A stretch of DNA of 64,000 nucleotides from Aphis gossypii. Its lineage: Eukaryota; Arthropoda; Insecta; Hemiptera; Aphididae. The position numbers were made by a program, and so were the translations under genes. Positions 1 to 11,600 of the stretch are shown here, one piece after another (position 1 is the first letter of the stretch; the number at the start of each line of letters is the position of its first letter). The notes beneath the pieces were generated by a model that ran no database searches, was not told where the DNA came from, and saw nothing but the letters and a program-made list of their open reading frames with translations. The stretch is from positions 62,001-126,000 of the forward strand of contig NW_026083065.1 in the NCBI RefSeq assembly GCF_020184175.1, given 5' to 3'.

Positions 1-144
1 TCACGGATAAGTTGCGACAAGTCAACAAATCGAGCCTAGCAGCGAAACGAGCCGCAGCGCAGTTTTCAAGCAGGACAACCACAGGACCGGACAAACAATG
101 AACACTTTGTAAGTTGCCGTATAAGCAAATAAATATTTTAGTAT
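1..144 (+). other. 5' leader of the first gypsy element
   Basis: Non-coding sequence immediately before gag. It presumably holds the end of the 5' LTR or the leader, but the window starts inside it, so neither an LTR edge nor a primer-binding site can be fixed. Confidence 0.35.
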
Positions 145-1107
145 ATGTCTGAGAGTCCTAATCGGTGTTGGGAAATAATTAAATACAACCCACAAACTTT
201 ACGAACAACCATCATGAGTGTAACGTTAGGAATTGAATCTGCAATACGCATGATTCCGACCTTTACGGGGGGATCTGAGACAGATTTAGCGTCATATATA
301 CTTGAATGTAATTATATAATGGAAAACGTCCACGAAACTCTTAAACCTATGATTTTCAAACGAATGTTAACAAGTTTAAAGGGGGAAGCTTTTCAAGCCG
401 TACGCTATCGCACAATTCCGGATTGGCCCGCACTCGAAGCTCATCTTCGGAAAGTATTCGGGGCAACGCACTCAATCGGTTTTTTACAAACAAATCTATA
501 CAATATTAAACAAAAATACGACGAAGATATTAAAAGCTTCGCCGCACGCACCGAAAAATGTTACCACGATTTGGTAAGCGCACTAACGGTAGGGCTAAAT
601 AAAAATGACGCTGCCGCAGTCGCGAACACGCATAAATCGGGAGCGCGCAATGCATTTATTAACGGGGCACAACCCGCAATTCGAAGTTTGTTACGAGCGC
701 GAAACGTTCTTACTCTTGAAGAAGCTATTACGCTTGCTATCGAAGAAGAGGAGGACATAAGAAACTTAAATAGACGCTTTAACACGAATAAAAATAACGG
801 GAAAAATAACGCGAATAAAAAAAATATTAAATGCAATAAATGTAATAAAATGGGGCATTATGCAAACGAGTGTCGTAGTAACGCGAGCACATCGGGCAGC
901 ACAGGTTTTAGAAATCCCATAAGTAATCGCGACGAAAAACCCGTTGTAATAAAAAAAGAATATCAAGGACAGGTCAGGTTCTGCACATACTGTAAAAAGA
1001 ATAACCACACTGTTAAAGATTGTAGAAAACGCAGGTATAACGAAGGAAAAAATAATAGCACTAGTAGCAACGAGAATGAAACCGAAAATCCACTACTAGT
1101 CAATTAA
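145..1107 (+). CDS. gag: Gypsy-type Gag protein with two zinc knuckles
   Basis: An open frame of 320 aa. Residues about 25-200 form a helical retrotransposon Gag core. The C-terminal third is basic, Asn/Lys-rich, and carries two CX2CX4HX4C zinc knuckles (CNKCNKMGHYANEC and CTYCKKNNHTVKDC). Gag coats and packages the element RNA. A second in-frame ATG about 23 codons in, followed by the conserved-looking core, could be the true start. The frame overlaps pol from about 1080 in the -1 frame, so Gag-Pol is probably made by frameshifting, although no canonical heptamer lies in the overlap. Related gag debris lies on the minus strand at 45940-46560. No lesion is visible. Confidence 0.85.
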   Translation: MSESPNRCWEIIKYNPQTLRTTIMSVTLGIESAIRMIPTFTGGSETDLASYILECNYIMENVHETLKPMIFKRMLTSLKGEAFQAVRYRTIPDWPALEAHLRKVFGATHSIGFLQTNLYNIKQKYDEDIKSFAARTEKCYHDLVSALTVGLNKNDAAAVANTHKSGARNAFINGAQPAIRSLLRARNVLTLEEAITLAIEEEEDIRNLNRRFNTNKNNGKNNANKKNIKCNKCNKMGHYANECRSNASTSGSTGFRNPISNRDEKPVVIKKEYQGQVRFCTYCKKNNHTVKDCRKRRYNEGKNNSTSSNENETENPLLVN

Positions 1108-3788
1108 ACCGAACCGTCAGTGAAATAAAACAAAACCACGTAAGAGTAGTTACTAATTTCGAGGAGGAACACATAATCTGTAGTTCACATAATTTCGATC
1201 CTCAGCACATTAAATTATTAATCGATTCAGGTGCAGAAATGAATCTCATTAAACTCTCCGCATTAAACGGACAGGTAGTTATTAACGAATGCGAAAAACG
1301 AACTATCAAAGGTATCAATGAAACACCTATTTTTACGATCGGGACTATAGTTACGACTATGCAAATTAGCGAAGTAGGCGTCCTTGTAAAATTCGACGTC
1401 GTGTTCGACGATTTTCCAATAAACGAATCAGGTATAATCGGGCGAAATTTCTTAAAACAAAACAAGGTCATTATGGACTATAATAAAAATACGTTAACCA
1501 TACCCGAACAAACCGGTTTAAAAGAAATTATATTACCACCACGAAGTAACTGTGTACTTCTCATTAAAAACGACGAAAATATTAAACATGACGCGATAAC
1601 TATAAAAAAACAAGACGTTAACGAAAACGTTATTATAGCAAATAGCATCAGTCCGGTTAGCACTAACACAATAATAAGCAATATAATAAATATTTCGGAG
1701 GAACCTTTTATTATTGACGAGCTAACAACACGACATATTGAATGGGAACCGTATCATGAAACCGTACTTAAAGCATCCTTTGCAGATAACGACCAAACGG
1801 ATCGCATAACGAAACTAAAAAACGAACTTAACACGGACGATTTAAACAAAGAGGAGCGCGATAATATTTTAGAACTCTGTTGTAATTACGCGGACCTGTT
1901 TTACTTGCCCGGCGATTATTTAAGTGCCACAGATGTAGTGACACATACAATAAACACGCCGCGATGCACAAAACCAATTAACATACGTCCGTATCGTTTA
2001 CCTTGGGCGTACCAAGAAGAAATCGAAAAACAAGTTACGGAAATGAAAAGTAATAATATAATACGCGATTCTAAATCACCATTTAACTTTCCATTAGTAG
2101 TAGTAAAGAAAAAGAATTTAGATTCGGCAGGGAAACCCAAGTTACGAATTTGTGTAGATTTCCGAAAGCTTAACGAAGTCACCGAGAACGAAGCGTACGG
2201 ATTGCCGAACTTGCTCGAAATTCTCGAATCTCTGGGGTCGTCTAAATATTTTAGTACTCTAGATCTAGCTTCCGGATATCACCAAATTAATATCGAACCA
2301 TCTGATGTGCATAAAACTGCTTTTTCCACTAAATCGGGTCACTACGAATATTTACGTATGCCATTTGGACTAAGTTCAGCACCCGCTACTTTTACTCGCG
2401 CGATGAAATCCGTTCTTATGGGTCTAGAGGAAATGTGCACAGCGTATCTTGACGATATCGTAGTACACGGATCCAGTCTAAACGACCACCAAAACAAACT
2501 CGAACAGGTTTTCAATCGACTGCGCGTGCATAGATTAAAATTACAACCTCAAAAGTGTTCTTTCTTACGGAAAGAAGTTATCTATTTGGGACATGTAATT
2601 AACGAAAACGGGGTGTCACCAGATCCTAACAAATTAAAATGCATTAAAGATTATCCAAAGCCTAAAAACGCGAAAGATATAAAATCTTTTCTAGGACTAC
2701 TAAATTACTATAGACGTTTTGTCGACAATTTTGCGAAAATAGCAAAACCACTAACTTACTTACTTAAAAAAGACGTACCATTTACATGGACGGACAATTG
2801 CGAACATAGTTTCCAAGAACTTAAAAAGGCTTTAATGAACCCGCCACTGCTAGCCTATCCAGACTGGGAAGCAGGGAAATTTAATTTGTGTACTGACGCT
2901 TCACAATATGCCATAGGAGCCGTACTTTCTCAAGGGAACGTACCTAATGACCAACCTATAGCTTACGCGAGTAGAACACTAAACAAAGCCGAAAATAACT
3001 ATAGCGTTATTCAAAAAGAATTGTTAGCCATCGTATGGGCCGTGAAATATTTTAGACCATATCTCTATGGCCGACATTTTACCATAATCACCGACCATCG
3101 ACCTTTAACATACCTGTTTGGTATTAAAGACGCATCGTCTCAATTAATGCGCTGGCGATTACAGTTGGCTGATTATGACTATACTATAAAATACAGGGCA
3201 GGACCGGAACACTCAAACGCAGACTGTTTATCGCGTATCCGAGTAATACAAACCGATACAACAGTAAGTAATAAAACATTCGTAGAATTTCAAACCGCGG
3301 AAGACAAACCGATTTTTAATTCAAAAATTGTAGAGGTTAACGACAACATTAGCAAAGCCATTGAAAGTGAAACCACAATTATACCGATACCGGGGGACAA
3401 AAAAATAACTCATCCCGATGTAAGAGGTATCGTAAATAATGTCGATCCTAATAAAATACAATTCACGGACGAAAACCGGTTTTGTGTAATTTCCGATACG
3501 TTGCCTCTGATAATTTTCTATAATATGCTAAAAACACATAACACGCCTCTTGAACCAGAGGGCGTGTACCAAGCAATAGTAAACATTAAAACGTATTGTA
3601 TTAATAACGGCATAAACGCCTTTTCAACCATTAAATTAGACGGTCAGTCCTCTCTAACGAATTACGCACGAATCAGAACAATGTTCAGATATATTTTTAA
3701 AGGTACAAACATTGTAGTTAAAATATATAGTGGTAGACAATATACAGAAGAAGAGAAACAACAAATAGATGACGCCATTATTGGTTAA
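1080..3788 (+). CDS. pol: Gypsy-type Pol: protease, reverse transcriptase, RNase H; no integrase
   Basis: The frame is open from about 1080, upstream of the first ATG at 1239, and the protease site LLIDSGAEMNLI straddles that ATG, so Pol is expressed as a fusion with Gag. The order is aspartic protease (about 1200-1480), RT (about 1990-2620, catalytic YLDDI near 2445-2459) and RNase H (about 2870-3230, with TDAS, QKELLAIVWAVKYF and DHRPLTYL). The H2C2 and DDE integrase regions expected next are absent. Instead a stretch of about 180 aa ends at TAA 3788. Its last 60 residues resemble the end of a macro-like fold, a weak impression only. Reading frame and active sites are intact, but without integrase the element cannot insert by itself. 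Confidence 0.85.
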   Translation, partial: NRKSTTSQLNRTVSEIKQNHVRVVTNFEEEHIICSSHNFDPQHIKLLIDSGAEMNLIKLSALNGQVVINECEKRTIKGINETPIFTIGTIVTTMQISEVGVLVKFDVVFDDFPINESGIIGRNFLKQNKVIMDYNKNTLTIPEQTGLKEIILPPRSNCVLLIKNDENIKHDAITIKKQDVNENVIIANSISPVSTNTIISNIINISEEPFIIDELTTRHIEWEPYHETVLKASFADNDQTDRITKLKNELNTDDLNKEERDNILELCCNYADLFYLPGDYLSATDVVTHTINTPRCTKPINIRPYRLPWAYQEEIEKQVTEMKSNNIIRDSKSPFNFPLVVVKKKNLDSAGKPKLRICVDFRKLNEVTENEAYGLPNLLEILESLGSSKYFSTLDLASGYHQINIEPSDVHKTAFSTKSGHYEYLRMPFGLSSAPATFTRAMKSVLMGLEEMCTAYLDDIVVHGSSLNDHQNKLEQVFNRLRVHRLKLQPQKCSFLRKEVIYLGHVINENGVSPDPNKLKCIKDYPKPKNAKDIKSFLGLLNYYRRFVDNFAKIAKPLTYLLKKDVPFTWTDNCEHSFQELKKALMNPPLLAYPDWEAGKFNLCTDASQYAIGAVLSQGNVPNDQPIAYASRTLNKAENNYSVIQKELLAIVWAVKYFRPYLYGRHFTIITDHRPLTYLFGIKDASSQLMRWRLQLADYDYTIKYRAGPEHSNADCLSRIRVIQTDTTVSNKTFVEFQTAEDKPIFNSKIVEVNDNISKAIESETTIIPIPGDKKITHPDVRGIVNNVDPNKIQFTDENRFCVISDTLPLIIFYNMLKTHNTPLEPEGVYQAIVNIKTYCINNGINAFSTIKLDGQSSLTNYARIRTMFRYIFKGTNIVVKIYSGRQYTEEEKQQIDDAIIG

Positions 3789-3901
3789 TTTTATTTTATA
3801 TAATATACTTATTCATTGTTTTATTAAGCTAACTCAGCTTATATTAGCATTTTTGATGTGTAAACATCTATGCTATCGGTTTGTAGTACGACCTTCTTGG
3901 G

Positions 3902-3999
3902 CATGATAAAGTAAATAGGTATGACAGCTATAGGACGAGTTATGAGATATTTGGCGCAAGTCGGCCATATTGCTTTTCTCCAAACGCTTATCAATACAG
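3902..3999 (+). repeat. Left terminal inverted repeat of the P-like element
   Basis: Reverse complement of 8377-8474 with few mismatches. Shared stretches include ATGAGATATTTGGCGCA and CCATATTGCTTTTCTCC. Confidence 0.85.
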
Positions 4000-6897
4000 T
4001 AATACTATCAATTTATCATGATTCATAAACAAACAGACAACTAACAAAGTACAAACATTAATTTTATTTAAATCATACGTTTTTTTTTACATTTGTGTGT
4101 TATTTTATAAATTTTTGTATTTTTGTATTATTTTTTGTTTTTGTTGTTTTGCGGTCGTTTAAAAGCTCATTGTTTAATTTATTCATACGAATAAATGTTC
4201 GTGTTCGAACCAAACAGCCAAGAACATCTGTTGGTAAATCATGAAATTTTTCATTAAGCTTTTTGACAATATTTTTTATAATATTTGGATGTTTTGATAG
4301 ACCATTGCCATGAAGATCTTTGAATAAAGACTCCATTGTATGAGCAGCATTAACCAATGTTCTTGATGGTACCGTAAGATTACCCATAGACAAATGTTGG
4401 ATCCATGAATCTTTGGAACTTTCTTCATCACTCTTCAAGAATGGGTATTTATGAAGGAATCTATGTGCTACATACCCTATTACATACTCAACACTTTCAC
4501 TTTCAATTTCATCGAATTGTTTAGTTTCTTCCATCTGTAATTTAATATTATTGTAGGTATTTTAATTATAAATTGTTTATTAAAATAATAATATACTTCT
4601 AATTCAAATTCATCTAATATATTCATATTGATTTTGTCAATGTCTACAACTGATCGTCCACTTTGATTTTCTAATTCAGCCAGTTCAGTTTTGGAACAGT
4701 CATTTTCTAAAATATGAATTAGTTGTCTAGTAAGACATTCTTCTCCAGTAACCAAATTATCTTCCGACCCATTGGTAGTATTTCTATTTACTGTAAATAC
4801 TGTTTTACAGTGTTTCCCTAGTATGTACCATCTAAGGCTGCATTGATGTAATTAATTATTAATGTAACTCCTTATTATGTTTAGTGTATTTAATAATTAT
4901 TATGTTTAGTGTATTTAATAATTACGTACCAATATTTGAATTGTAAAGCTGTAATATTGTTATAAGATGAACCACACATTCCTTTTAAAAAACTAAAAAG
5001 GTTTTCAATAATGTCTTGATTGACTTTTCTAGTCATTATATAATCTATTTCATAACTCTTCATATCATCAAGTAATCCTTTTAATGACTTATTTGTTATG
5101 ATAACACCTATTTTATTAATTAATTTTTGTTTTAAAAAATAATGCTTGTACATAATTAATAAATTTACATATTTTTAAATTTAGTGTTTACCTTTTTGGA
5201 ATGGTAATAACGTTTTTTTGGAATGTACTCGCATATTAATTATGAAATCATTCATTCTATCGAGCAACTTGTTTTGGTTATCTTCATCTAAATCATAACT
5301 AGCTGTATGTTTGTCATACTTCTGCTGTGTGTTTAGCAAGTCAAACCAATCATTAATTAATTTAATTACATCTGAGGCCTAAAAAAATAACAACATTCCA
5401 ATTACATGTTGATTGAACATTTTTCTTTATGTTTTACTATTGCTAGTGTTGAATTATTCAAAATATGCATAAGTATGATTATTTTAACATCTAACAATAT
5501 GTAATTATCAGAATAAATTTACCTCTTTCCAATTATAATTGTTGATTATTCCTTTATTTCCTAAATAGCTTATAGCTTTGGCCACACTATTTCAGAATAC
5601 ATGCGCTGCTAATTTAACATTCATCCTTGCTGTACCTTCTACAGATAAATGTCTCTCTGATAGTTTGTAAGCAAATCTATAGTCTTTATCACTGTTAACT
5701 TTTAATAGCTCATACATTATATTCTTGCCAATATACTTACCATTTGGTAAGACAAATCCTCTAAAATATAATTTTTTTTATTTATTTCAATAGGTATAAT
5801 AAATTATTTTGATTTCATTTCATATCTACTCACTTATCAAGAAAATGATTTCTGGCCAATTTCAGCAAATGAGGCGCATCAGCAAAAGCATATATGTTGC
5901 TTTTAGTAATAGGGTGTTCAAATGATGTTTTCCCTATTGATATACCTAAGTTATGCCATAGTCCTACATTTGATGGACCCATATCACTAACGATAGCTAT
6001 AACATGGTAACCTACAGAATGTAAGCTGATTATGATGGTGTATAAAATATCTTTTGTCATTGGCGTGTCATAATTATAATAAACGGGTTGTTTCCAAGAT
6101 GCAATAAGTCCTATTAATACATTTATCAATATTAAGATATGTAGATCTTTGTACATTAGTCTAGAGTATACATTATTACCTCGGACAACAACAGTTTGTA
6201 CACATGTGTGTGGACCCAACATTTGTTCATTTTTTTTATCATAACAAATTCTCTTTGAAATGTGAGTTTCGTCAAATGAAATTATTGTAAGCTTTTCATT
6301 AAAACTCATTGTATCTCCTTATATTTAAAATAAAAAAAAATATTATTGACGTTAACGTCTTTTAAATATTTTTGATGATTAATAAATACCTTTTGCTTTC
6401 ATTAAACAAATTACACTAGAAAGTATACCAGGTTCAACTAAAAATTTTGCTGCTGACATTCTAAGTGTTGATAATCCTAGTTATAAGTTAAAATGATTAT
6501 ATATTTTATTAAATATGTTCAAAAAATGTATTGAGCATTACAAACCGGGTAAAGGAAATTTTTTCTCGTCTCGTAAAAATCTATATGCTTTTGGGGAAAT
6601 GCTCCTTATGGAAATAGCAGAAGAAATGTCATCAGATGTCCATTTAAAAACTTTTTTTTTAGGATTTAGTAGCATTTCTATTTGTGTTGGACTAAATATG
6701 TCTTTTAATGTTTTTGAAAAACGGATAATAAATCTTTCTTCTTCTTTATTACAATATCCCTTTAAACTAATTACTAATTTCCATAACTTTTCATTTTTTA
6801 AAAGTAAAGTATCATTTTTATTTTTCAAAAGCACAATTTCATCTTTTAATCTATACATGGGTAAAAATTTTAAAAATCAACAAACATTTTATAATAT

Positions 6898-7283
6898 AAT
6901 AATAATATTTATTTTCCAGTAACAATAAGCAACAACATACATAAACATAAATATGAACATTCAACATAAAGTTAGATTATCTCTAAAGATACTACGTTGT
7001 AGATTTAATTATGTTGATAGTAGATGTACAAAACAAAAGTTTTTGGTATAATAGTTAAGTTTTTTTAATTTGATAGGTATATAAACTATTTATAAGATAA
7101 TAATAATATTTATTTTCCAATAACAATAAGCAACAACATACATAAACATGAACATTTAACACATAGTTAGATTATCTCTAAAGCCACTACGTTGTATATT
7201 TAATTATGTAGATAGTAGATGTATAAAAAAAAGTTCTTTGTACAAGAGTACATTTTTTAATTAGTTATATAAACTATTTATAT
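6898..7283 (+). repeat. Tandem duplication, period about 201 bp
   Basis: 6898-7098 and 7099-7283 are diverged direct copies that share TATTTATTTTCCA, ACAATAAGCAACAACATACA and GTTAGATTATCTCTAAAG. They lie in intron 4 of the P-like transposase gene and probably reflect replication slippage or unequal exchange. Confidence 0.8.
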
Positions 7284-7832
7284 GCAATCCCACATGAACT
7301 AAAAACCAATATTCTCCTGGTTGAGTAGTTGTATCCAATTATTTGATTCTTTAGTCTCGTTAACATTAAATTAAACTAAAGCAATTATAATAAATAATAA
7401 TGGCATGCAAACATATATCCAAATAAAATTAAATGTACACAAATCTATTATTAATTTTAAGATTTTACTTTTTACTATATTCTTTTTCCATATCAAATTC
7501 CTCAGTAATTGAGCTAGGAAGCTGTATAAAATCATTATTAGAGAAAGACTCATTTGAAATAGGGAATAAATTACGACGACAATTTATCCCTGAATTAACT
7601 TGAGGCGAGCTATTAAAAAAAGATAATTATAATCATTTACATTATACTAAACAATATTACCTGTTATTTGCATCTTCATTGGTGACTATAAATGTACCAC
7701 TAGGTGTGGTTACTTTAGTAACATTATTGTTTGCATAATTGGTTGGAGTAGTAGATAAATACGGCGAACCACGTATGCTATAAAAAAATACACCAAAAAT
7801 TAAATGTTGATTAGTTAGTATATTATACTTAC

Positions 7833-8214
7833 CTTAAAGGTATTGCATTAGCTTTAAGTCTTCTAGCTCGTTCTGGTGAATAACCTGCAGCTTTTTGAAT
7901 ATCTGTTTTCTCAATAATATCACTTTTAGAAAAGTGCTTAGTACATACAACGGCTGAAAATATTTTGATAATATTTTTGGTAGTAATTGTAAATATACTA
8001 ATATCCTATGAAATTCTATAATATTAATAAAGTAATACATATTACCCGTTCTACAGTTAATTTTTTTTATGTTAGTGCCCTTTGTTATTTGCAAAGTCCA
8101 TTTTTCACATAGTTTTTCGTCCTTCGGGAAACTATGTAGATGAATAGAAGGATCTTTTATTATATTTTTACTCCTACTACCACTAAGACAGCCATCAAAT
8201 ATACATAGAGGCAT
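7833..8214 (-). CDS. THAP zinc-finger exons of the P-like transposase
   Basis: Exon 8214-8046 encodes MPLCIFDGC and a HSFPKDEKLCEKW segment. Exon 7953-7833 supplies VVCTKHF and ends LKANAIPLR. Together they form the complete C2CH THAP signature with its C-terminal AIPL element. The domain should bind the subterminal sites of the transposon. I start at the ATG at 8214 because THAP domains begin within a few residues of the first zinc cysteine. The upstream in-frame extension is not needed. Confidence 0.75.
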
Positions 8215-8376
8215 ATAGAATTCTTCACTGATACTTTTTGTGTGTACAGTAAAGTGTAAAGAACAATGTATTAACAATTATATAAATGTATAAAATTATA
8301 AATGTCAATTTTTAAGTTTGAAATTTGAATTTGGTATCGGGTATACAAATTTTATCAGATAAGATAATGACCAAAT

Positions 8377-8474
8377 CTGTTTACTGATAAGAAGCGGAGA
8401 AAAGCAATATGGCTTCCTGCGCCAAATATCTCATAACTCTTCCTATAGCTGTCATACCTATTTACTTTATCATG
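8377..8474 (+). repeat. Right terminal inverted repeat of the P-like element
   Basis: Partner of 3902-3999. The outer end is ...TTTACTTTATCATG at 8474. The next base already belongs to the Harbinger left terminus. Confidence 0.85.
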
Positions 8475-8670
8475 CACGCCACGTCTTAACATGGCTTTAC
8501 ATACCACGCCGTGGTAAGACGTGTGAGGCGGCTCTGTACACATTAATACAACTCGTGTAATACCATAGTATGCGCTAAAACAATTTAGGTAACACACTTT
8601 GAACGCTAATTTTTGTCAGTCAGTACCATTTCTCTATCAAAAGAAGTAAGATCAACGTTGTAACTACATT

Positions 8671-11600
8671 ATGGATTCTTCGTCAAGTTCATCTGACAGT
8701 GATTGGATAGAAGAAATGGAAGAAACGGTTGTAGCAACATATATTTTAGATCAAACCTATAAGAACCGTCGATTTTGGGTTCACCCAATCAACAAGGAAA
8801 GGGATGAAAAAGGCATATTTGTTAACTTATTTCCACAGTTAATAAATGACCCGGAAAAGTTTCATCAATACTTTCGTATGTCGTATGGTCAATTTACTGA
8901 TTTACATAATTTGATAAAGGACGATATTAAAAAGCAAAATACACAATTTCGGACACCGGTTCCATCTGAACAGAGATTAGCTGTGTGCTTAAGGTAAGTA
9001 ATTAATACAATTTAATATTTTTTTGTTTGCATAATATATTATTATTAATTAAAGAAGACATAGGTACTTATAATATTATGTTAATTAAGGGATTCGTATT
9101 GGTTAGAACTTTCTTCTGAAATGTATTCAAAATTTTGTTGGTTAAGACGTAAGTTGGTGTGCAGGATTGGACGACAGTAGTTTTGACCTTCATAAATATA
9201 AGTCCGGCCGTTTGAATTTGCTGATGAGGTAGACCAACTACCTTCACTGTGTTCTGGATGCAAACTTAAATTTTGAGGTTGTAAATGTGTTGATTGGTTT
9301 TGAATATGAGTATTATGAAATACTGGATTGGCTGTTTCAGCTGTTTGATGGTTTACTGCTGTGTTTTGTTCAACCTCCAATAGGTGGGCCAACTCTGTTT
9401 CCGAAACCTTATTGCATATTTCCATACGAAGTTTAGCTTCTTTTGACTTTGGTAGACGCTTTGCTATTTTAGCCATACTTAAGTAAAATAGCTCTACATC
9501 ATCATGCCCAGAAGATTGCTTTTTTTCGTATTTTTCTTTTCTTATGGCTGCATTTTCCCTCATTATATTCACCATTTCTCCAGCGTGATCTATTTTTTTC
9601 TTTTCATTTGCGTTTCTTTTCTGGATTCAAAACTTTTTTCTAGATCTGAATTATTAGATATATCTGTAGACTGCGATTCCACATTTATGTTATAGGAAGT
9701 ATTACCAGTTGTATCAGAGAAAACATCGGAATTTGGTCGCAACGTATTACTCGGAGATGGACCCGTTTCTAAATTACTGTGTATTCTAAAATTAAATTTA
9801 AATAAAATAAAAAAGGATAATATTTAACTTTTTTTATATATTTAATACTGGGTATAACAAGAAGACCTGATAAATTAAATTACTTTTGTTACAATCAACA
9901 ATCTATATTTATATAATTTATACCTTAGGTACCTATAATTCAATATTATTTTTAATATTGTTCAACATTATTTTCGATTCTGAACGAAGTGATGAATAAT
10001 TGATTTAAAATGATATATATATATTTTTTTTTTGAAGTGTCGATAAATTTTGATTGCCCAAAAAACTTGAAAATTTAATACGAAATTTCTTATAAGTTGT
10101 TCTTATTGTAGTTAAAAATAAATCAAAAATCGTTGGTCATCATTTATTTTTTTTATAAGCGTTTAAAGTTCATATTTGTATTATGTACCTACCTATGTCA
10201 AAATTGCTAATAATTTTGTAGCTAAAATGTATAAAAAATTTTGTACAAATAGTTAGGAGTTGAAAATTTAATAAGATTTTTCGTAAGTTTGGCTTACATC
10301 TTTAATTTTCAATTTTTTTTTAAGTATTATTATAGGGCCAAAAAAATTTTATCGACACTTCAAAAAAAATTTTTCAGAAAAATTGAAAATTTCAATTGTC
10401 TATAAATAGCTCAAAAAAACTCAAAATATTTTGAAAATTAAATCATGTAAAGAAAATGCCAATCTAAATAACTGGTAAAATTTTCAAGTATCTACGATTT
10501 ATACTTTTTGAATAATAACAAATATCAAAAATCGTTTGAGGCTAAACCGTTATTTAACGCGGTTTTGTAAAAATTTAAATTTCAAACACTTATAAAAATG
10601 TTTTGTCTGAATCCGGTAGAGTTTTTTTTACAGATATTTGAAGAAAAATTTATGGAGAACCTTGTACCAAATTTTCAAAACTTAGTTATAAAAGAAAAAA
10701 AATTTATGATTTTTCAACTTCAAAATTACTTGCAAATTTTCGCGTTTTCAACAGATTTCGTAAAAATTTGAACTATAAACGCTTATAAAAAAAAAATTGT
10801 GACTAACGATTTTTATTTTTTTTTTTAGCTACAATAAAAACAAATCATAAGGAACCTTGTATTAAATTTTCAAAACTTTTTGGTCATCCAAAAATTTTTT
10901 ATCGACACTTTAAAATAAAATTTCTCAAAAAAGTCGAAAACTGTTGGAAAATAGTTACACACAAAAAAAAAAAACACACATCATTGTAAAATCAATACAT
11001 TCATCACTTCGTTTAGAATCTAAAAGGTATCTAAGGTATATGTACAAGGTAGACGTCTGTAAATTATATAGAAAAAAAAAAATTTTAAATATTGATTAGA
11101 ACAAAATTTTTTTAATTTTTCAGGTATTCCTATATACAGTATTTTACACCCTCTATATAGTCTATATCTTTTATAAATTATAATATTATATATTATATAT
11201 TACTCTCGGTTTTCCAAAAAGGGCAATATAAATTCCATTTGTTGGGAATACTTCCAAGGTGGAATATTCTTAGTTGCTTGACCACTTGTTTTACTTCTAC
11301 GTCTTCTAATAGCATTTAGAAAACAATTTCGCAATTTTGTCCATTCTGACTTGCACTTATCAGCTATTATAAAAAATATAAAATTATGTGTTCAAAGATT
11401 TATGAATTTATTTTAACCTATCCTAACCTGCATAACTTAATTATAATTAATATTGATATTAGGTATTAAATTAGATTAATATTAATTAGTTTATATTACA
11501 ATTTTATTGTAAATAGTTAACTAATAATATCATTGAGTATTGATACTATAGTATACTATCTATACTCAATGCTAATATACATTACTGCTTGAAAACACAT

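Larger units (their letters stand above)
4100..8214 (-). pseudogene. P-element-like THAP transposase, 12 exons, one nonsense codon
   Basis: The exons that keep frame with GT-AG borders are 8214-8046, 7953-7833, 7777-7661, 7609-7469, 6850-6546, 6476-6390, 6317-5834, 5760-5523, 5378-5192, 5107-4930, 4837-4597 and 4534-4100, 901 codons in all. Their order is THAP zinc finger; linker; coiled coil; a segment ending KKFPLPG; STLRMSAAKFLVEPGI; RNase H-like catalytic core (SFDETHISKR, SDMGPSN, FADAPHLLKL); GTP-insertion-like region; NDWFDLLNT; PFQKG; and an all-helical C-terminus (ESVEYVIGYVAHRF). The family cuts and pastes P-type elements. The single visible lesion is TGA at 5594-5592, in the segment reading AAHVF-stop-NSVAKAI. 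Exon borders are my inference. If that TGA is a sequencing error or a fresh mutation, the element is otherwise complete. Confidence 0.8.
3902..8474 (-). mobile_element. P-like (THAP transposase) DNA transposon, 4.57 kb
   Basis: The element is bounded by 98-bp terminal inverted repeats that start CATGATAAAGTAAATAGG, closely matching the CATGATGAAATAAC start of Drosophila P. It contains one minus-strand, 12-exon transposase gene. The 8-bp flanks (3894-3901 and 8475-8482) do not match, so the target duplication has been lost or one edge has been rearranged. The right edge abuts a Harbinger terminus directly. Only one coding lesion is visible, so the insertion looks fairly young. Confidence 0.85.

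Noticed and set aside
561..1008. Minus-strand open frames across gag
   Set aside because: They lie wholly within gag, show no domain, and are antisense shadows.
1047..1053. A AAA AAT in gag frame as the frameshift site of the first gypsy
   Set aside because: The register is correct, but the -1 frame meets TAA at 1053-1055 and more stops to 1079, so it cannot lead into pol. The shift must occur between about 1080 and 1107.
2613..2885. Possible extra integrase-like motifs in pol
   Set aside because: The sequence here is the end of RT and its connection to RNase H; no H2C2 or DDE pattern is present.
8355..8597. 80-aa minus-strand frame
   Set aside because: It runs across the P-like and Harbinger inverted ends and codes for nothing recognisable.
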